IMG/VR virus record: IMGVR_UViG_3300020202_000179
Location: 1-32,083 of that record
Direction: 5' to 3' (one strand)
Length of the DNA: 32,083 nt
From: a virus
Below are positions 15,922-22,951 of this stretch, one piece after another (within the stretch, counting starts at the first letter, position 1; each line of letters starts with the position of its first letter). The notes below the pieces were generated by a model. It had not been told where the DNA came from. It was given only the letters and a program-made list of their open reading frames with translations, and searched no databases. The translations under genes and the position numbers were made by a program.

Positions 15922-16845
15922 GTGAAAATGTTTCAGAAGGTCGCCGGCATCCGGCGCTATGCATTTGTTCCGGTCGAGCAATGTGAGATGTGCGGGTCAG
16001 CCGCCCACCGCGTTCTCGGACTTCGACTCAACCGCTCCCAAGGCCTCAACCCGGCCGGTCGAACTGGGATCGCCGTCGGCGTGAAGCGCTGTCGAGACTG
16101 CGGCCTGACCTTCGCCGATCCACGCCCCATTCCGGGGGCCATCGAGGACCACTACGGCGTCCCGCCTGAGGGCTATTGGTCGCCGAAGCGGTTCGAACCC
16201 GACCCGTCGTATTTTCAGCGCGAGATCGCCGAGGCGAAGCGCTTACTGCCGTTCCAAGAAGGGATGTCAGCCCTCGACATTGGAGCCGGCTTCGGGAAGG
16301 CAATGACGGCACTTTCGGCGGCCGGATTCGATACTTGGGGCCTCGAACCGTCGGAGCCATTTCGTGACCGCGCCATAGAGAAGATGGGTATTCCAGCCGA
16401 CCGGCTGGCCCTTTCGACCGTGGAGGCGTTCAATCCCGTAGTCGGGTTTGACTTCATCACCTTCGGCGCGGTGCTCGAGCACCTTCAGGAACCCGCAAGG
16501 GCACTCGAGCGCGCGATGGCGTGGTTGAAGCCTGGCGGGATCATTCAAGCCGAAGTCCCGTCTTCAGACTGGCTCGTGTCTAAGCTGGTCAACGGCTTCT
16601 TCCGACTTCGAGGGACGAATTACGTCACCAACCTCTCTCCGATGCACTCGCCCTTTCATCTCTACGAGTTTGGCCTGAAGTCATTTCAAGCTCACGCGGC
16701 GAAGGCGGGGTACGAGATCGCCCATCATCACTACATGGTCTGCTCGATCCCCCATGTTCCCAAGCCCCTGAAACCCCTCCTGCGAGAGGTCATGGCGCGC
16801 ACGAACACAGGTATGCAGTTGGTCGTGTACCTCAAGCGATCTTAG
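15922..16845 (+). CDS. Class I SAM-dependent methyltransferase with N-terminal zinc-ribbon, surface-glycan type
   Basis: A 307-residue protein starting at GTG 15922 (ATG 15928 is an alternative). A Cys cluster near the N-terminus (CEMCG at about 20, CRDCG at about 57) looks like a zinc site. SAM motif I is LDIGAGFGK (about 114-122), followed by GLEPSE (acidic motif II) and FITFGAVLEHLQEPARAL, which is typical of Methyltransf_11/23 enzymes. Proteins of this kind are common in LPS or capsule loci and methylate sugars. It is inserted between tailspike and lectin-like gene on the opposite strand, overlaps the latter by 14 bases at its 3' end, and has lower G+C. Methylating the receptor glycan to block superinfection is plausible but inferred. 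Confidence 0.85.
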   Translation: MKMFQKVAGIRRYAFVPVEQCEMCGSAAHRVLGLRLNRSQGLNPAGRTGIAVGVKRCRDCGLTFADPRPIPGAIEDHYGVPPEGYWSPKRFEPDPSYFQREIAEAKRLLPFQEGMSALDIGAGFGKAMTALSAAGFDTWGLEPSEPFRDRAIEKMGIPADRLALSTVEAFNPVVGFDFITFGAVLEHLQEPARALERAMAWLKPGGIIQAEVPSSDWLVSKLVNGFFRLRGTNYVTNLSPMHSPFHLYEFGLKSFQAHAAKAGYEIAHHHYMVCSIPHVPKPLKPLLREVMARTNTGMQLVVYLKRS

Positions 16846-17569
16846 CGGCGCAGTATTCGTTAAGTGAGGTGATCTGTCCGGCGCTCGGCTGAGTGTCGAG
16901 AATGAACACCTCATGGATGACACCTCCAAAGAACCCGCTTGGGGTGTTGGCGAGGTTGCTCCCCATGCGCACGCGCGTTGTAGAGGTTGCCAATGTCGGG
17001 GTTCCAACCGCCCCTGCCAAGCCGTCCACATGGCAGTTAATCCCCCCGTTTACGAAGATACCCCGCACATAATGTCGACCAGAAAAGTCGATGTTTAAGT
17101 TGCTGGGAAAACTATTCTGCGCGTGAATAAAGGCTCGGTTGGTCCCACTGGAGGTTGAGCGATTTAGCAGGCGAAACGGCCCTCCATCCGTTCCGTAGCC
17201 GAACGCACAACGGTTCGTTGCTGTGGCTGCTGACAGGTCCTGGCTGCACACGACCCAAACTTCGGATGAAGCCGATCCGGTGGGAAATGTGGGCGGAACA
17301 GACTCCAATCCTAAATGGTCGTCTCCCCCATCAAAGCTCACCCCCGGTCGCCCGTTGAAGCTGGCGGCGCTCCAGGTCGGGCGGGCGCCGGCGGAGGCCT
17401 GGGTCAGGTCGTAGCCGCCGATACGGTCGACCCATGAGGACACCGCGCCGCCGCCGGCGTCGGTCACGCCGCGGTCGGCGGTCCACCAGCCGACGAGGTT
17501 CGCGCCCATGATCGTCTGGGGGGTTGCGGGTCCGAGGGCCGCGACGCTGGTTTGGGGCTGCCGGAACAT
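16832..17569 (-). CDS. LamG/concanavalin-like lectin-domain phage protein
   Basis: A 245-residue protein. After a short N-terminal arm, residues 20-245 match the concanavalin-type jelly-roll layout: LVGWWTADRGVTDAGGGAVSSWVDR, FNGRPGVSFDGGDDHL, CHVDGLAG and a final EVFILDTQPSAGQI-x-x-LNEYCAAKIA. Such domains bind sugars or act as capsid/tail decoration. Composition changes sharply inside the gene near 17338: the N-terminal quarter is G+C-rich like the backbone, and the rest is A+T-richer like the tailspike. That suggests a recombination junction in the coding region. It lies directly downstream of the unknown 17571-17996 gene. Confidence 0.75.
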   Translation of the reverse strand: MFRQPQTSVAALGPATPQTIMGANLVGWWTADRGVTDAGGGAVSSWVDRIGGYDLTQASAGARPTWSAASFNGRPGVSFDGGDDHLGLESVPPTFPTGSASSEVWVVCSQDLSAATATNRCAFGYGTDGGPFRLLNRSTSSGTNRAFIHAQNSFPSNLNIDFSGRHYVRGIFVNGGINCHVDGLAGAVGTPTLATSTTRVRMGSNLANTPSGFFGGVIHEVFILDTQPSAGQITSLNEYCAAKIA

Positions 17570-17570
17570 C

Positions 17571-17996
17571 TCAGGTGAAGGTCCCGATGGCGATGGCGGA
17601 GACGTTGGCGCCGGTGGTGACCTCCCAGCCGCCGCCGACCGAGTTGGCGCCGATGGGGATCCAGAAGGGCACCAGGTTGGAGACCGAGTTGGCCCCGCCG
17701 GCGAACACCGTGACGTTCGAGATCGCGCCGTCCTCGATCAGCACCGCGCCGGGCGACGTCGTGGCGGGGATCACCAGCAGGCCAGCCAGAAAATCGCCTG
17801 CGGCGCCGGTCGATCCCAGCATCTGGTCGGTCTGGGAGGCGGCCACGGTCTCGTAGGCGGCGTTGCTGTAGCCGTCCACGGCGACCGCGCCCCCGATCGA
17901 CCCCGGCGGGGTGATCGGCGCGCCGGTGGCGGGATTTACGATGACGACTTCGCGCGCCGTGCGCGCGGGCTCGGCGGAGCCGATGGGGCGATCCAT
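17571..17996 (-). CDS. Phage structural-type hypothetical protein
   Basis: A 141-residue Gly/Ala/Thr/Val-rich protein with no charged helix, predicted mostly beta. It contains YETVAASQTDQMLGSTGAAGDFL and ends in a repetitive Gly/Asn/Val region. Position between adaptor and lectin-like protein suggests a capsid decoration or head-fibre protein. No family is recognised with confidence. Its stop is one base from the start of the downstream lectin-like gene. Confidence 0.7.
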   Translation of the reverse strand: MDRPIGSAEPARTAREVVIVNPATGAPITPPGSIGGAVAVDGYSNAAYETVAASQTDQMLGSTGAAGDFLAGLLVIPATTSPGAVLIEDGAISNVTVFAGGANSVSNLVPFWIPIGANSVGGGWEVTTGANVSAIAIGTFT

Positions 17997-18086
17997 GTCC
18001 TGTTCCTCGATGGAGTGAAATTCCCCTTTCGGGGGCGCGACGAAGCGGCGCGCTTCAACATCTTCGTAGCCACCTCAACCTGTGCC

Positions 18087-18230
18087 ATGATCCGGCGCAT
18101 GGTATGGGTGTCTCTGATGGCGATCGGGGCCTGCTCGGGTGTCGTCGCCGCCCTCTTCATGCCGCCCGGCGTGCGCCGGCCCCGACCGCCCAGCTACCGA
18201 CGGCGGCCTATCCTGCGCCTCGTGCAGTAG
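18087..18230 (+). CDS. Possible small membrane or secreted peptide
   Basis: A 47-codon forward frame in the 238-base gap between two leftward genes. It starts with basic residues, then a hydrophobic segment (VWVSLMAIGACSGVVAALFM) and a Pro/Arg-rich tail. A lipobox-like IGAC is present. There is no convincing ribosome site, so it may be spurious. Confidence 0.3.
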   Translation: MIRRMVWVSLMAIGACSGVVAALFMPPGVRRPRPPSYRRRPILRLVQ

Positions 18231-18234
18231 CCCC

Positions 18235-18858
18235 TCAGCCTTCGACGATTCCGAAACGACGCTCGAGGGCGAGCTCGGTCCGCAGGGGCGCCTCTCGGCT
18301 GATCGCCTCGCGCCGGTTGACGGCCCCGACGGCGGCCTCGTAGCGCGCCTGCCAGCGCACGGCCTGGTCCTCGTCCGCCGCCCAAAGGGCGGCCTCCACG
18401 AGGGCGGCCGCGAGGTAGGCGTCCGGATGGTTGGCCAGCAACCAGTTCTCCGGCTCCGCCTCCGAAAGCTCGAAAGCCGCCAGGTAACGCAGCACGAAGT
18501 CGGTCGCCGCCGCGCAGGGCCGCTCGAAGGCCACCGCGTCGGCGTCCAGCGTCCAGTATTCGGGCGTTCCCGCGGCGGTCGAAACCGCCAGGGTCGAGAG
18601 CACGCGCCTGAGGGGCGCGCGACCCTCCGCTCCCGAGCGCCAGAGCGCGATTGGCGCCAGGAAGCCTGCCGGCAGCGGCAGACGGACGTCGCCGGCCGCC
18701 GCCGCCAGGGCGGCTTCGGCCTCCATCACCCGCAGCCTGAGGTCCCGGTTCAGCCGCGCCTCGCCCAGGCGCACCAGGTCGGCCGCCGGCAGGTCGGTGC
18801 GATTGAAGCTCCAGGCGCCGACCGCAGCCTTCAGGTCTTCGTAGTTGGCAAGCGCCAT
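18235..18858 (-). CDS. Head-tail adaptor protein (SU10/P22 gp4-like)
   Basis: A 207-residue mostly helical protein. The opening MALANYEDLKAAVGAW...LVRLGEARLNRDLRLRVME matches the N-terminal helix pair of the podovirus adaptor family, where L-A-E-x-R-L-N-R-x-L-R is a hallmark. A middle beta segment (LPLPAGFLAPIALW) and a helical end follow. It should form the ring below the portal. The order coat then adaptor agrees with this. No catalytic motif is seen. Confidence 0.82.
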   Translation of the reverse strand: MALANYEDLKAAVGAWSFNRTDLPAADLVRLGEARLNRDLRLRVMEAEAALAAAAGDVRLPLPAGFLAPIALWRSGAEGRAPLRRVLSTLAVSTAAGTPEYWTLDADAVAFERPCAAATDFVLRYLAAFELSEAEPENWLLANHPDAYLAAALVEAALWAADEDQAVRWQARYEAAVGAVNRREAISREAPLRTELALERRFGIVEG

Positions 18859-18928
18859 GGGAACTCCTGGTCGATGGAGCGGTCAGCCGCCGCCCTTGCG
18901 GGGCGAACGGCGCCGCGTTCCGCAAATG

Positions 18929-18954
18929 TTGACCGCCGCTACGCTTGCGAAAAC
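18929..18954 (+). promoter_or_regulatory. Caulobacter housekeeping-type promoter for the gene at 19023
   Basis: TTGACCG, 11 bases, GCGAAAAC. The Caulobacter sigma-73 consensus is TTGACGS-N10/14-GCTANAWC, so the -35 matches in six of seven and the -10 in all but one defined position. It points to the small gene at 19023 and is followed at once by two tandem 21-base units. Confidence 0.55.
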
Positions 18955-18955
18955 G

Positions 18956-18997
18956 GCGACTGTCGGGTTCAAGACAGCGACTGTCTGGTTCGAAACA
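18956..18997 (+). promoter_or_regulatory. Two tandem 21-base units, candidate operator
   Basis: Two adjacent copies of a 21-base unit (18956-18976, 18977-18997) differ at only three positions. Each contains a dyad: CTGTC...GACAG in the first and GACTGT...ACAGTC spanning the second. Period 21 is two helical turns, so a dimeric repressor could bind both on one face. They lie immediately after the -10 box, where repression would be expected. Confidence 0.55.
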
Positions 18998-19022
18998 GTC
19001 CCCTGGCTCCCAAGGGCTCCCC

Positions 19023-19220
19023 ATGAGCGCGGACCGCTATCGAGAGAACGCCGCGCGGGCGCGTGAGGCCGCCCAGGGCGCGGTCGACGCCGCCACCCGC
19101 GACACCTTCCTCGAGATCGCGCGCACCTGGGACGAGCTCGCCGCCAGATCCGAAGAGTTTGACGCCCGACATCGGGGTCGTGAGGCTCGAAGGCGAGGCT
19201 GGTCGGAGGACGAACCCTAG
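19023..19220 (+). CDS. Small alphaproteobacterial helical protein (cargo gene)
   Basis: A 65-residue protein. The ATG at 19023 begins MSADRYRENAARAREAA, which matches a small, widespread alphaproteobacterial family I know by its pattern (R-x-x-A-x-x-x-R-x-x-A-x-x-A-x-D-x-x-x-R-x-x-x-L-x-x-A-x-x-W). It is all-helical and charged, with no catalytic residues. Function is unknown. It stands on the forward strand between adaptor and coat genes with its own promoter and operator-like repeats, so it is probably a moron or host remnant and not a virion gene. Confidence 0.7.
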   Translation: MSADRYRENAARAREAAQGAVDAATRDTFLEIARTWDELAARSEEFDARHRGREARRRGWSEDEP

Positions 19221-19351
19221 CGGAGCCGTCCGTGGCGCCAAGGCCACGCTTCCGCCGGAAAGGCGCATCCGCCCAATCCCTTGCGGAACGATGCCCGCCC
19301 AACGTCGTTGGCACGGGGTCGCACCGGGATCGGCCCGTCGTCGTTCATCAT
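19217..19351 (-). CDS. Possible 44-residue protein after the coat gene
   Basis: A short leftward frame in the 211-base gap between the small cargo gene and the coat stop. It begins MMNDDGPIPVRPRANDVG and ends basic. An AGGAG lies about 13 bases before the first ATG. No family is known. It may be a genuine small late gene or chance. Confidence 0.25.
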   Translation of the reverse strand: MMNDDGPIPVRPRANDVGRASFRKGLGGCAFPAEAWPWRHGRLR

Positions 19352-19431
19352 GCCCTTTGAGCGCTCCTGGACGATCCCGGTGCGACGCCTGCGACCCGCC
19401 GATCTGCGGCCGCCTTTCCGGAAGAAAGCTC

Positions 19432-20610
19432 CTAGTTCGCCGCCAGGCGGCAGGCGAGCTGCGGACGCAGGGTCTTGAACCCGTAGAGCACGTCGATGCG
19501 GCACGGGAACTTGTCGTTGTTGATGTCGTACTGGCGCACAACCCGCATCGAGATGCCGTCGTAGACCTCGCGCGCGCCCCAATCGACGCCGCGCGGCATC
19601 AGCAGGTCCGCGGTTGCGAAGGTGAAGGCGTCCTCGTGGAACAGCAGCGACTGGCCGTAGTTCGTGCTCGCCGTTCCCGCGACGCTGACCGCGGCGTTGT
19701 CCGCGGGCGAGCCCGCGACGTTCTGGGTCGCGCCCGAGGTGACGATCGCCGGGCTGATGGGGATGGACCCTGAGCCGCCGGCGTAGTCGGCGGTGACCAC
19801 GAACTGCTGCAGCACGCCGGTGGACACCTTGGTTTCCGGGTGCACCGAGAACACGCCGGCGATGGTGATCACCTCGCCCGCGGTGATGGCGCCCGTGCCG
19901 CCGTCCACGGTCAGCGAGGCGCCGGTCTGGCTGGCGCCGTTGACCAGGTAGGCGCCGTTGGCGGCGCCGCGGCTCTGGGCGGTCAGGTGGGTGTTCTCGA
20001 AGAAGTCGAAGCCGGCGGTCCGCCCCATGGCCCCCTCGCGGTACTGGCGCGAGATGCCGTCGGTGTCGTTGAACAGCCCCTTCAGCGCGTCGACCAGGTC
20101 GGCGTTGTCGGTGGTGTTGAGCAGCGCCGAACGGGCGCCCGGCGGGCACAGGCTGTCCTCGAGCTTCTTGCGGCCGGCCAGCAGCTTGGCGAAGGTCAGG
20201 GCCTGGCCCTGGTTGTCGACCTGCTGCCAGACGTCCTTGCGCATGGTCAGGGCGTCGGCCTCGATGGCCGCGGCCAGCACGCCGATGGCGGGCTCCAGCA
20301 CCCGCTGCGAGAAGTCATCCAGGCCGAGCGACAGCTCCGCGGAGCTGAAGTTCATGTCGACGCCCTTCTGGGTCGCCACCTGGAGGGTGGTCGAGCTCTC
20401 GGTGGTGTCCTGAGCCGACATGGTGGCTCCGGTGCGCACCGTGTACTGGTTGGGCAGCCGCACCTTCAGGGTGTCGCCGATCTTGGCGCCCGAACGGGCG
20501 AAGCTGTCGTCGTACTGCCGGTTGATGTTGCCGATGAAGTTGCACTTCTGGTGCAGGATGCGGAGCGCTTCGCGCGTCACCGCCGTGGGGGAAAGGATGG
20601 AGTTCGCCAT
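19432..20610 (-). CDS. Major capsid protein, P22 coat (gp5)-like
   Basis: A 392-residue protein. The start MANSILSPTAVTREALRILHQKCNFIGNINRQYDDSF is characteristic of the P22-type coat family (normal length 390-430). It also shows KIGDTLKVRLPNQY, KGVDMNFSSAELSL, a PGARSALLNTTDNADLV segment and the C-terminal CRIDVLYGFKTLRPQLACRL. It forms the HK97-fold icosahedral shell. The start is adjacent to the scaffold stop (20611), so coat and scaffold are co-translated. A variable Gly/Ala-rich insert lies at about 230-315, in the part that corresponds to the surface-exposed I-domain region. Confidence 0.93.
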   Translation of the reverse strand: MANSILSPTAVTREALRILHQKCNFIGNINRQYDDSFARSGAKIGDTLKVRLPNQYTVRTGATMSAQDTTESSTTLQVATQKGVDMNFSSAELSLGLDDFSQRVLEPAIGVLAAAIEADALTMRKDVWQQVDNQGQALTFAKLLAGRKKLEDSLCPPGARSALLNTTDNADLVDALKGLFNDTDGISRQYREGAMGRTAGFDFFENTHLTAQSRGAANGAYLVNGASQTGASLTVDGGTGAITAGEVITIAGVFSVHPETKVSTGVLQQFVVTADYAGGSGSIPISPAIVTSGATQNVAGSPADNAAVSVAGTASTNYGQSLLFHEDAFTFATADLLMPRGVDWGAREVYDGISMRVVRQYDINNDKFPCRIDVLYGFKTLRPQLACRLAAN

Positions 20611-21300
20611 CTAGCCTCGTGCCTTCTTTCTGAGTTGGGATTGACGGGCCTGCATCCAGGCCTTCGTGGACTGTCGATCGGAGGGGGCGGCGCCGCCCCA
20701 GCCTCCGCCGCCGAGCTGGACGGGGGGGCGGAAGCGGCCGAAGGCGCGCGCGGCCATGGCCTGCTCGCCCAGCATCGCGAGGTGCAGCACCTTGACCTCG
20801 CGGGGATCTTCGACGCCGGCCAGCTCCTCGTCCGTGAAGCCCTTGGCGCGGCCGAAGCGGGCGAGTTCGGCCGCCATCTGCGGCGACCATCCCTCGATGT
20901 CGCGCGCCAGCTCGGCCTCGGCCGCGGCCAGGCGGGCGGTCCGGTCCGAGTCGCTCTCCGCGTCGCCCGGGAAGGCGCCCTCGGCGCGGACCGCGGCCAG
21001 CGCCTCGTAGGCCTCCCAGGCCTGGGCGGCCGCGGCGGGATCGCTCGCCGCCCACGTCTCCCAGTCGACCTGGGCGAAGCGGGCCAGCTCCGCGTCAAGC
21101 TGGGCTGTCTCGTGATCGTCCGGCGGCACGAACCGGACGGGCTCGTAATCCTCGAGCGCCTCGGGCGCCTCCCAGAGGCGCCCGTCCAGCTCGATCTCCG
21201 GCATCGGGTTGGCCGAGTCGACGGCGGATGGGCGCGCGGGCTCGCCCGCGCCGGGCGCAGGACCGGGCGCGGCGCCGACCCCGAAGGTCGCGTCGTGCAT
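20611..21300 (-). CDS. Capsid scaffolding protein
   Basis: A 229-residue protein immediately before the coat gene. It has an acidic, Glu/Asp/Ala-rich helical body and a basic C-terminus (STKAWMQARQSQLRKKARG), the arrangement by which scaffolding proteins of P22-like phages bind coat subunits. The central section contains GWSPQMAAELARFGRAKGFTDEELAGVEDPREVKVLHLAML, a helical motif common to this class. It directs procapsid assembly and leaves before or during DNA packaging. The call rests on position, composition and tail. Confidence 0.78.
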   Translation of the reverse strand: MHDATFGVGAAPGPAPGAGEPARPSAVDSANPMPEIELDGRLWEAPEALEDYEPVRFVPPDDHETAQLDAELARFAQVDWETWAASDPAAAAQAWEAYEALAAVRAEGAFPGDAESDSDRTARLAAAEAELARDIEGWSPQMAAELARFGRAKGFTDEELAGVEDPREVKVLHLAMLGEQAMAARAFGRFRPPVQLGGGGWGGAAPSDRQSTKAWMQARQSQLRKKARG

Positions 21301-21392
21301 GCAGTTATCTCCAGTGATGAAGCGAATAGGCTCCGCTCAGGCGCGTCACGACGTTGTCGCGGGGAACGCGGGGGCCGGACTCTTTCAAGCCT

Positions 21393-21538
21393 GAGGACGT
21401 CCTCTCCGAAGCCTTCGGCGACGGAGGTGGGGCGAGGAGCCGGGCAGCTGAGGGGTAGCCAGACTCCTCGCCCCTCTCCTGCCCGAGGGCCGGAGAACGG
21501 CTAAGGTATGGAACCCGAGGGCCTCAAACCAGCCCTCG
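21393..21538 (-). promoter_or_regulatory. Dyad-rich leader before the scaffold gene
   Basis: The 240 bases before the scaffold start hold several inverted repeats: a perfect 12-base palindrome at 21393-21404, CCGAAG/CTTCGG at 21406-21418, an 11-base-pair stem (21429-21439 with 21464-21474) and a 7-base-pair stem at 21516-21538. In the leftward transcript these would fold into consecutive hairpins. They could be an attenuator or mRNA-stabilising leader. There is no T-run terminator and no gene. Confidence 0.4.
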
Positions 21539-21540
21539 CC

Positions 21541-21591
21541 GGTTCGTCGACCAGGCCATAATCGCACCCTGATCCGGCCTGCCCCGTCAAG
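21541..21591 (-). repeat. Dispersed 51-base intergenic repeat, copy 1
   Basis: Shares the core GCACCCTGATCCGGCCTG and the frame ATCGACC/GTCGACC...GTCAAG with copies at 22227-22277 and 28420-28470. Read leftward, copies 2 and 3 begin CTTGACACGCC and this one begins CTTGACGGGG. All are outside confident genes and in the same orientation. Possible promoter, processing site or host repeat. Confidence 0.7.
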
Positions 21592-21645
21592 GGGCGAATT
21601 CGCGGACTGCGGCGCAAGTGAACGATCCGTAATGGCGGACGCCGG

Positions 21646-21804
21646 CTAGCCCTGCCGGCGACGGCGCCAGATCACATAGCCGCCCCTCACGACATCGGCG
21701 AGCGCAGCAAGGGCGAAGAACGTCGATGTTCAGCCCCATTCGTTGGCATAAGCGAGGACAACCGCCGCACCCAGCAGTCCCGCAAGCGCGAACTCACCAG
21801 TCAC
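21646..21804 (-). pseudogene. Small two-helix membrane protein gene with in-frame TGA
   Basis: From a GTG at 21804 (GAGG just upstream) a frame encodes a hydrophobic helix, LAGLLGAAVVLAYANEWG, then TGA. The same frame continues with TSTFFALAALADVVRGGYVIWRRRRQG and a stop. Both halves look like one roughly 52-residue membrane protein with a basic tail, broken by a nonsense codon. The layout resembles the frames at 21855-22076 and 23355-23585. Confidence 0.45.
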
Positions 21805-21854
21805 TCAGCCTCGATCAAGACAGTGAACAGAGCGGCCTTGACCAGCAGACCAAC

Positions 21855-22076
21855 CTATTGCGGCGGCTGAGGTCGACGGCCGCGCCAGACCTGGTAGCTC
21901 GCTCTGCCAAACGCTCCCCGGGCCGCGAATAGGCATAATCCGCTCAACCGGCCGAACCCGGACTGGGCCATCATCCACGCGGCCAAGCCGAGCCAGGTTG
22001 CTCCAGAACGGCGATGCGGGCGGCCGAGGCCCGAGACAGACCGTCGAAATACCTGCGCTCCCGACAGGCCGGACAC
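21855..22076 (-). CDS. Possible small membrane protein related to 21646-21804
   Basis: A 73-codon frame whose second half has two hydrophobic segments (WLGLAAWMMAQSGFG and LSGLCLFAARGAF) and a basic end (YQVWRGRR). This recalls the broken gene next to it (WRRRR end). The first half looks non-native, so the frame may be 5'-degenerate. The region 21301-22376 otherwise has no convincing gene; it holds this frame, the broken copy, leader dyads and two dispersed repeats. Confidence 0.35.
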   Translation of the reverse strand: MSGLSGAQVFRRSVSGLGRPHRRSGATWLGLAAWMMAQSGFGRLSGLCLFAARGAFGRASYQVWRGRRPQPPQ

Positions 22077-22226
22077 CGCGCGGAGTTGAGACGCGGGGGT
22101 AACGAAGTGCGTCCTGGAAAACGGGTCGGGTAGGGCATGGGATTTCCTCGGCCGCGGTCGCCAGGGCGGACGATGCGGTTCCAGCTCGGCTGCGATTGTG
22201 GGAGGGCGGCCGAACCGGCGCCCGCC

Positions 22227-22277
22227 GGTTCATCGACCAGGCATTAATGGCGCCCTGATCCGGCCTGGCGTGTCAAG
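22227..22277 (-). repeat. Dispersed 51-base intergenic repeat, copy 2
   Basis: Aligns without gaps to copy 1 over 51 bases, including GGTTC-TCGACCAGGC and CCTGATCCGGCCTG. It lies about 45 bases before the stress-type promoter of the copper-storage-type gene and, read leftward, precedes the small membrane frames. Confidence 0.7.
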
Positions 22278-22320
22278 CGAAATGTTGCTGTTTTGTTCGC
22301 GCGCCCGGGCTGTTCGCTTC

Positions 22321-22345
22321 GGAACCTACCCGCGGGCCCCCGGTT
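22321..22345 (+). promoter_or_regulatory. EcfG-like promoter for the Cys-rich protein
   Basis: GGAAC, 16 bases, GGTT; one mismatch from the GGAAC-N16-CGTT general stress consensus. It lies about 30 bases before the ATG at 22377. Confidence 0.5.
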
Positions 22346-22376
22346 GACGGTCGTCCTTCAACCCATGGAGCCCGCC

Positions 22377-22790
22377 ATGCACGCGCAGGAGATGATCGCC
22401 ACTCATCCGGACGTCCGCGGCGCCGCCAACGACGCCCTCATACGCGCCATCGAGGAGTGCTACGACTGCGCCCAGGTCTGCTCGTCCTGCGCCGACGCCT
22501 GCGTCGCCGAAGGCAAGCCCGAACTGATCCAGTGCATCCGCCTCGACCTCGACTGCGCCGACATCTGCTACACCGCCGGCGTCGTCGCCACGCGGCGCGC
22601 CGGTTCCAACGAAGGTGTCATCGTCCAATTGCTCGAGACCTGCGCCGCCGCCTGCCGCGCCTGCGCCGCCGAGTGCGAGAAGCACGCCGCCCACATGGAG
22701 CACTGCCGCGTCTGCGCCGAGGCCTGCCGCCGCTGCGAGCGGGCCTGCATGGCCGCCTGCGCGTCCATCTCGCCCGAGCAGCTGCAGTAG
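22377..22790 (+). CDS. Csp/DUF326-type four-helix copper-storage protein
   Basis: A 137-residue protein. The ATG at 22377 is preferred over 22365 because GGAG lies six bases before it. It has 18 Cys, mostly in C-x3-C and C-x2-C pairs along helices (EECYDCAQVCSSCADAC, LDCADIC, ETCAAACRACAAEC, EHCRVCAEACRRCERAC). This is the hallmark of Csp proteins, whose four-helix bundle lumen binds many Cu(I) ions. There is no signal peptide, so it is the cytosolic Csp3-like type. A stress-type promoter precedes it and a strong hairpin follows. It sits between the portal and scaffold genes on the opposite strand, so it is an insertion into the phage operon. Confidence 0.92.
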   Translation: MHAQEMIATHPDVRGAANDALIRAIEECYDCAQVCSSCADACVAEGKPELIQCIRLDLDCADICYTAGVVATRRAGSNEGVIVQLLETCAAACRACAAECEKHAAHMEHCRVCAEACRRCERACMAACASISPEQLQ

Positions 22791-22817
22791 CACGCCAGTT
22801 CGGCCAGGACCTTCCGC

Positions 22818-22848
22818 CCGTGCGACGCCGTCCGCCTGCGTCGCACGG
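22818..22848 (+). terminator. Hairpin after the copper-storage gene
   Basis: An 11-base-pair perfect stem (CCGTGCGACGC with GCGTCGCACGG) with a nine-base loop, 28 bases after the stop codon. There is no T tract, so it may be a weak terminator or an mRNA 3' protector. Confidence 0.5.
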
Positions 22849-22951
22849 CGCACGGGTTGCAGCCGCGAAAACAACCCTGCATGCGGATTTCTGAGCTGGG
22901 CGTGTGTCGGCAAGCCTTGCAACCTCGTCGCGGCTCGTAAATCATCGTGCG

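Noticed and set aside
18956-18998. T-loop-like GGTTCGAA/GGGTTCAA suggesting a tRNA or att site
   Set aside because: No cloverleaf can be drawn around it; the sequence is a 21-base tandem repeat after a promoter.
21730-21732. In-frame TGA as a recoded (selenocysteine) codon
   Set aside because: No selenocysteine context or family; a nonsense mutation in a decaying small gene is simpler.
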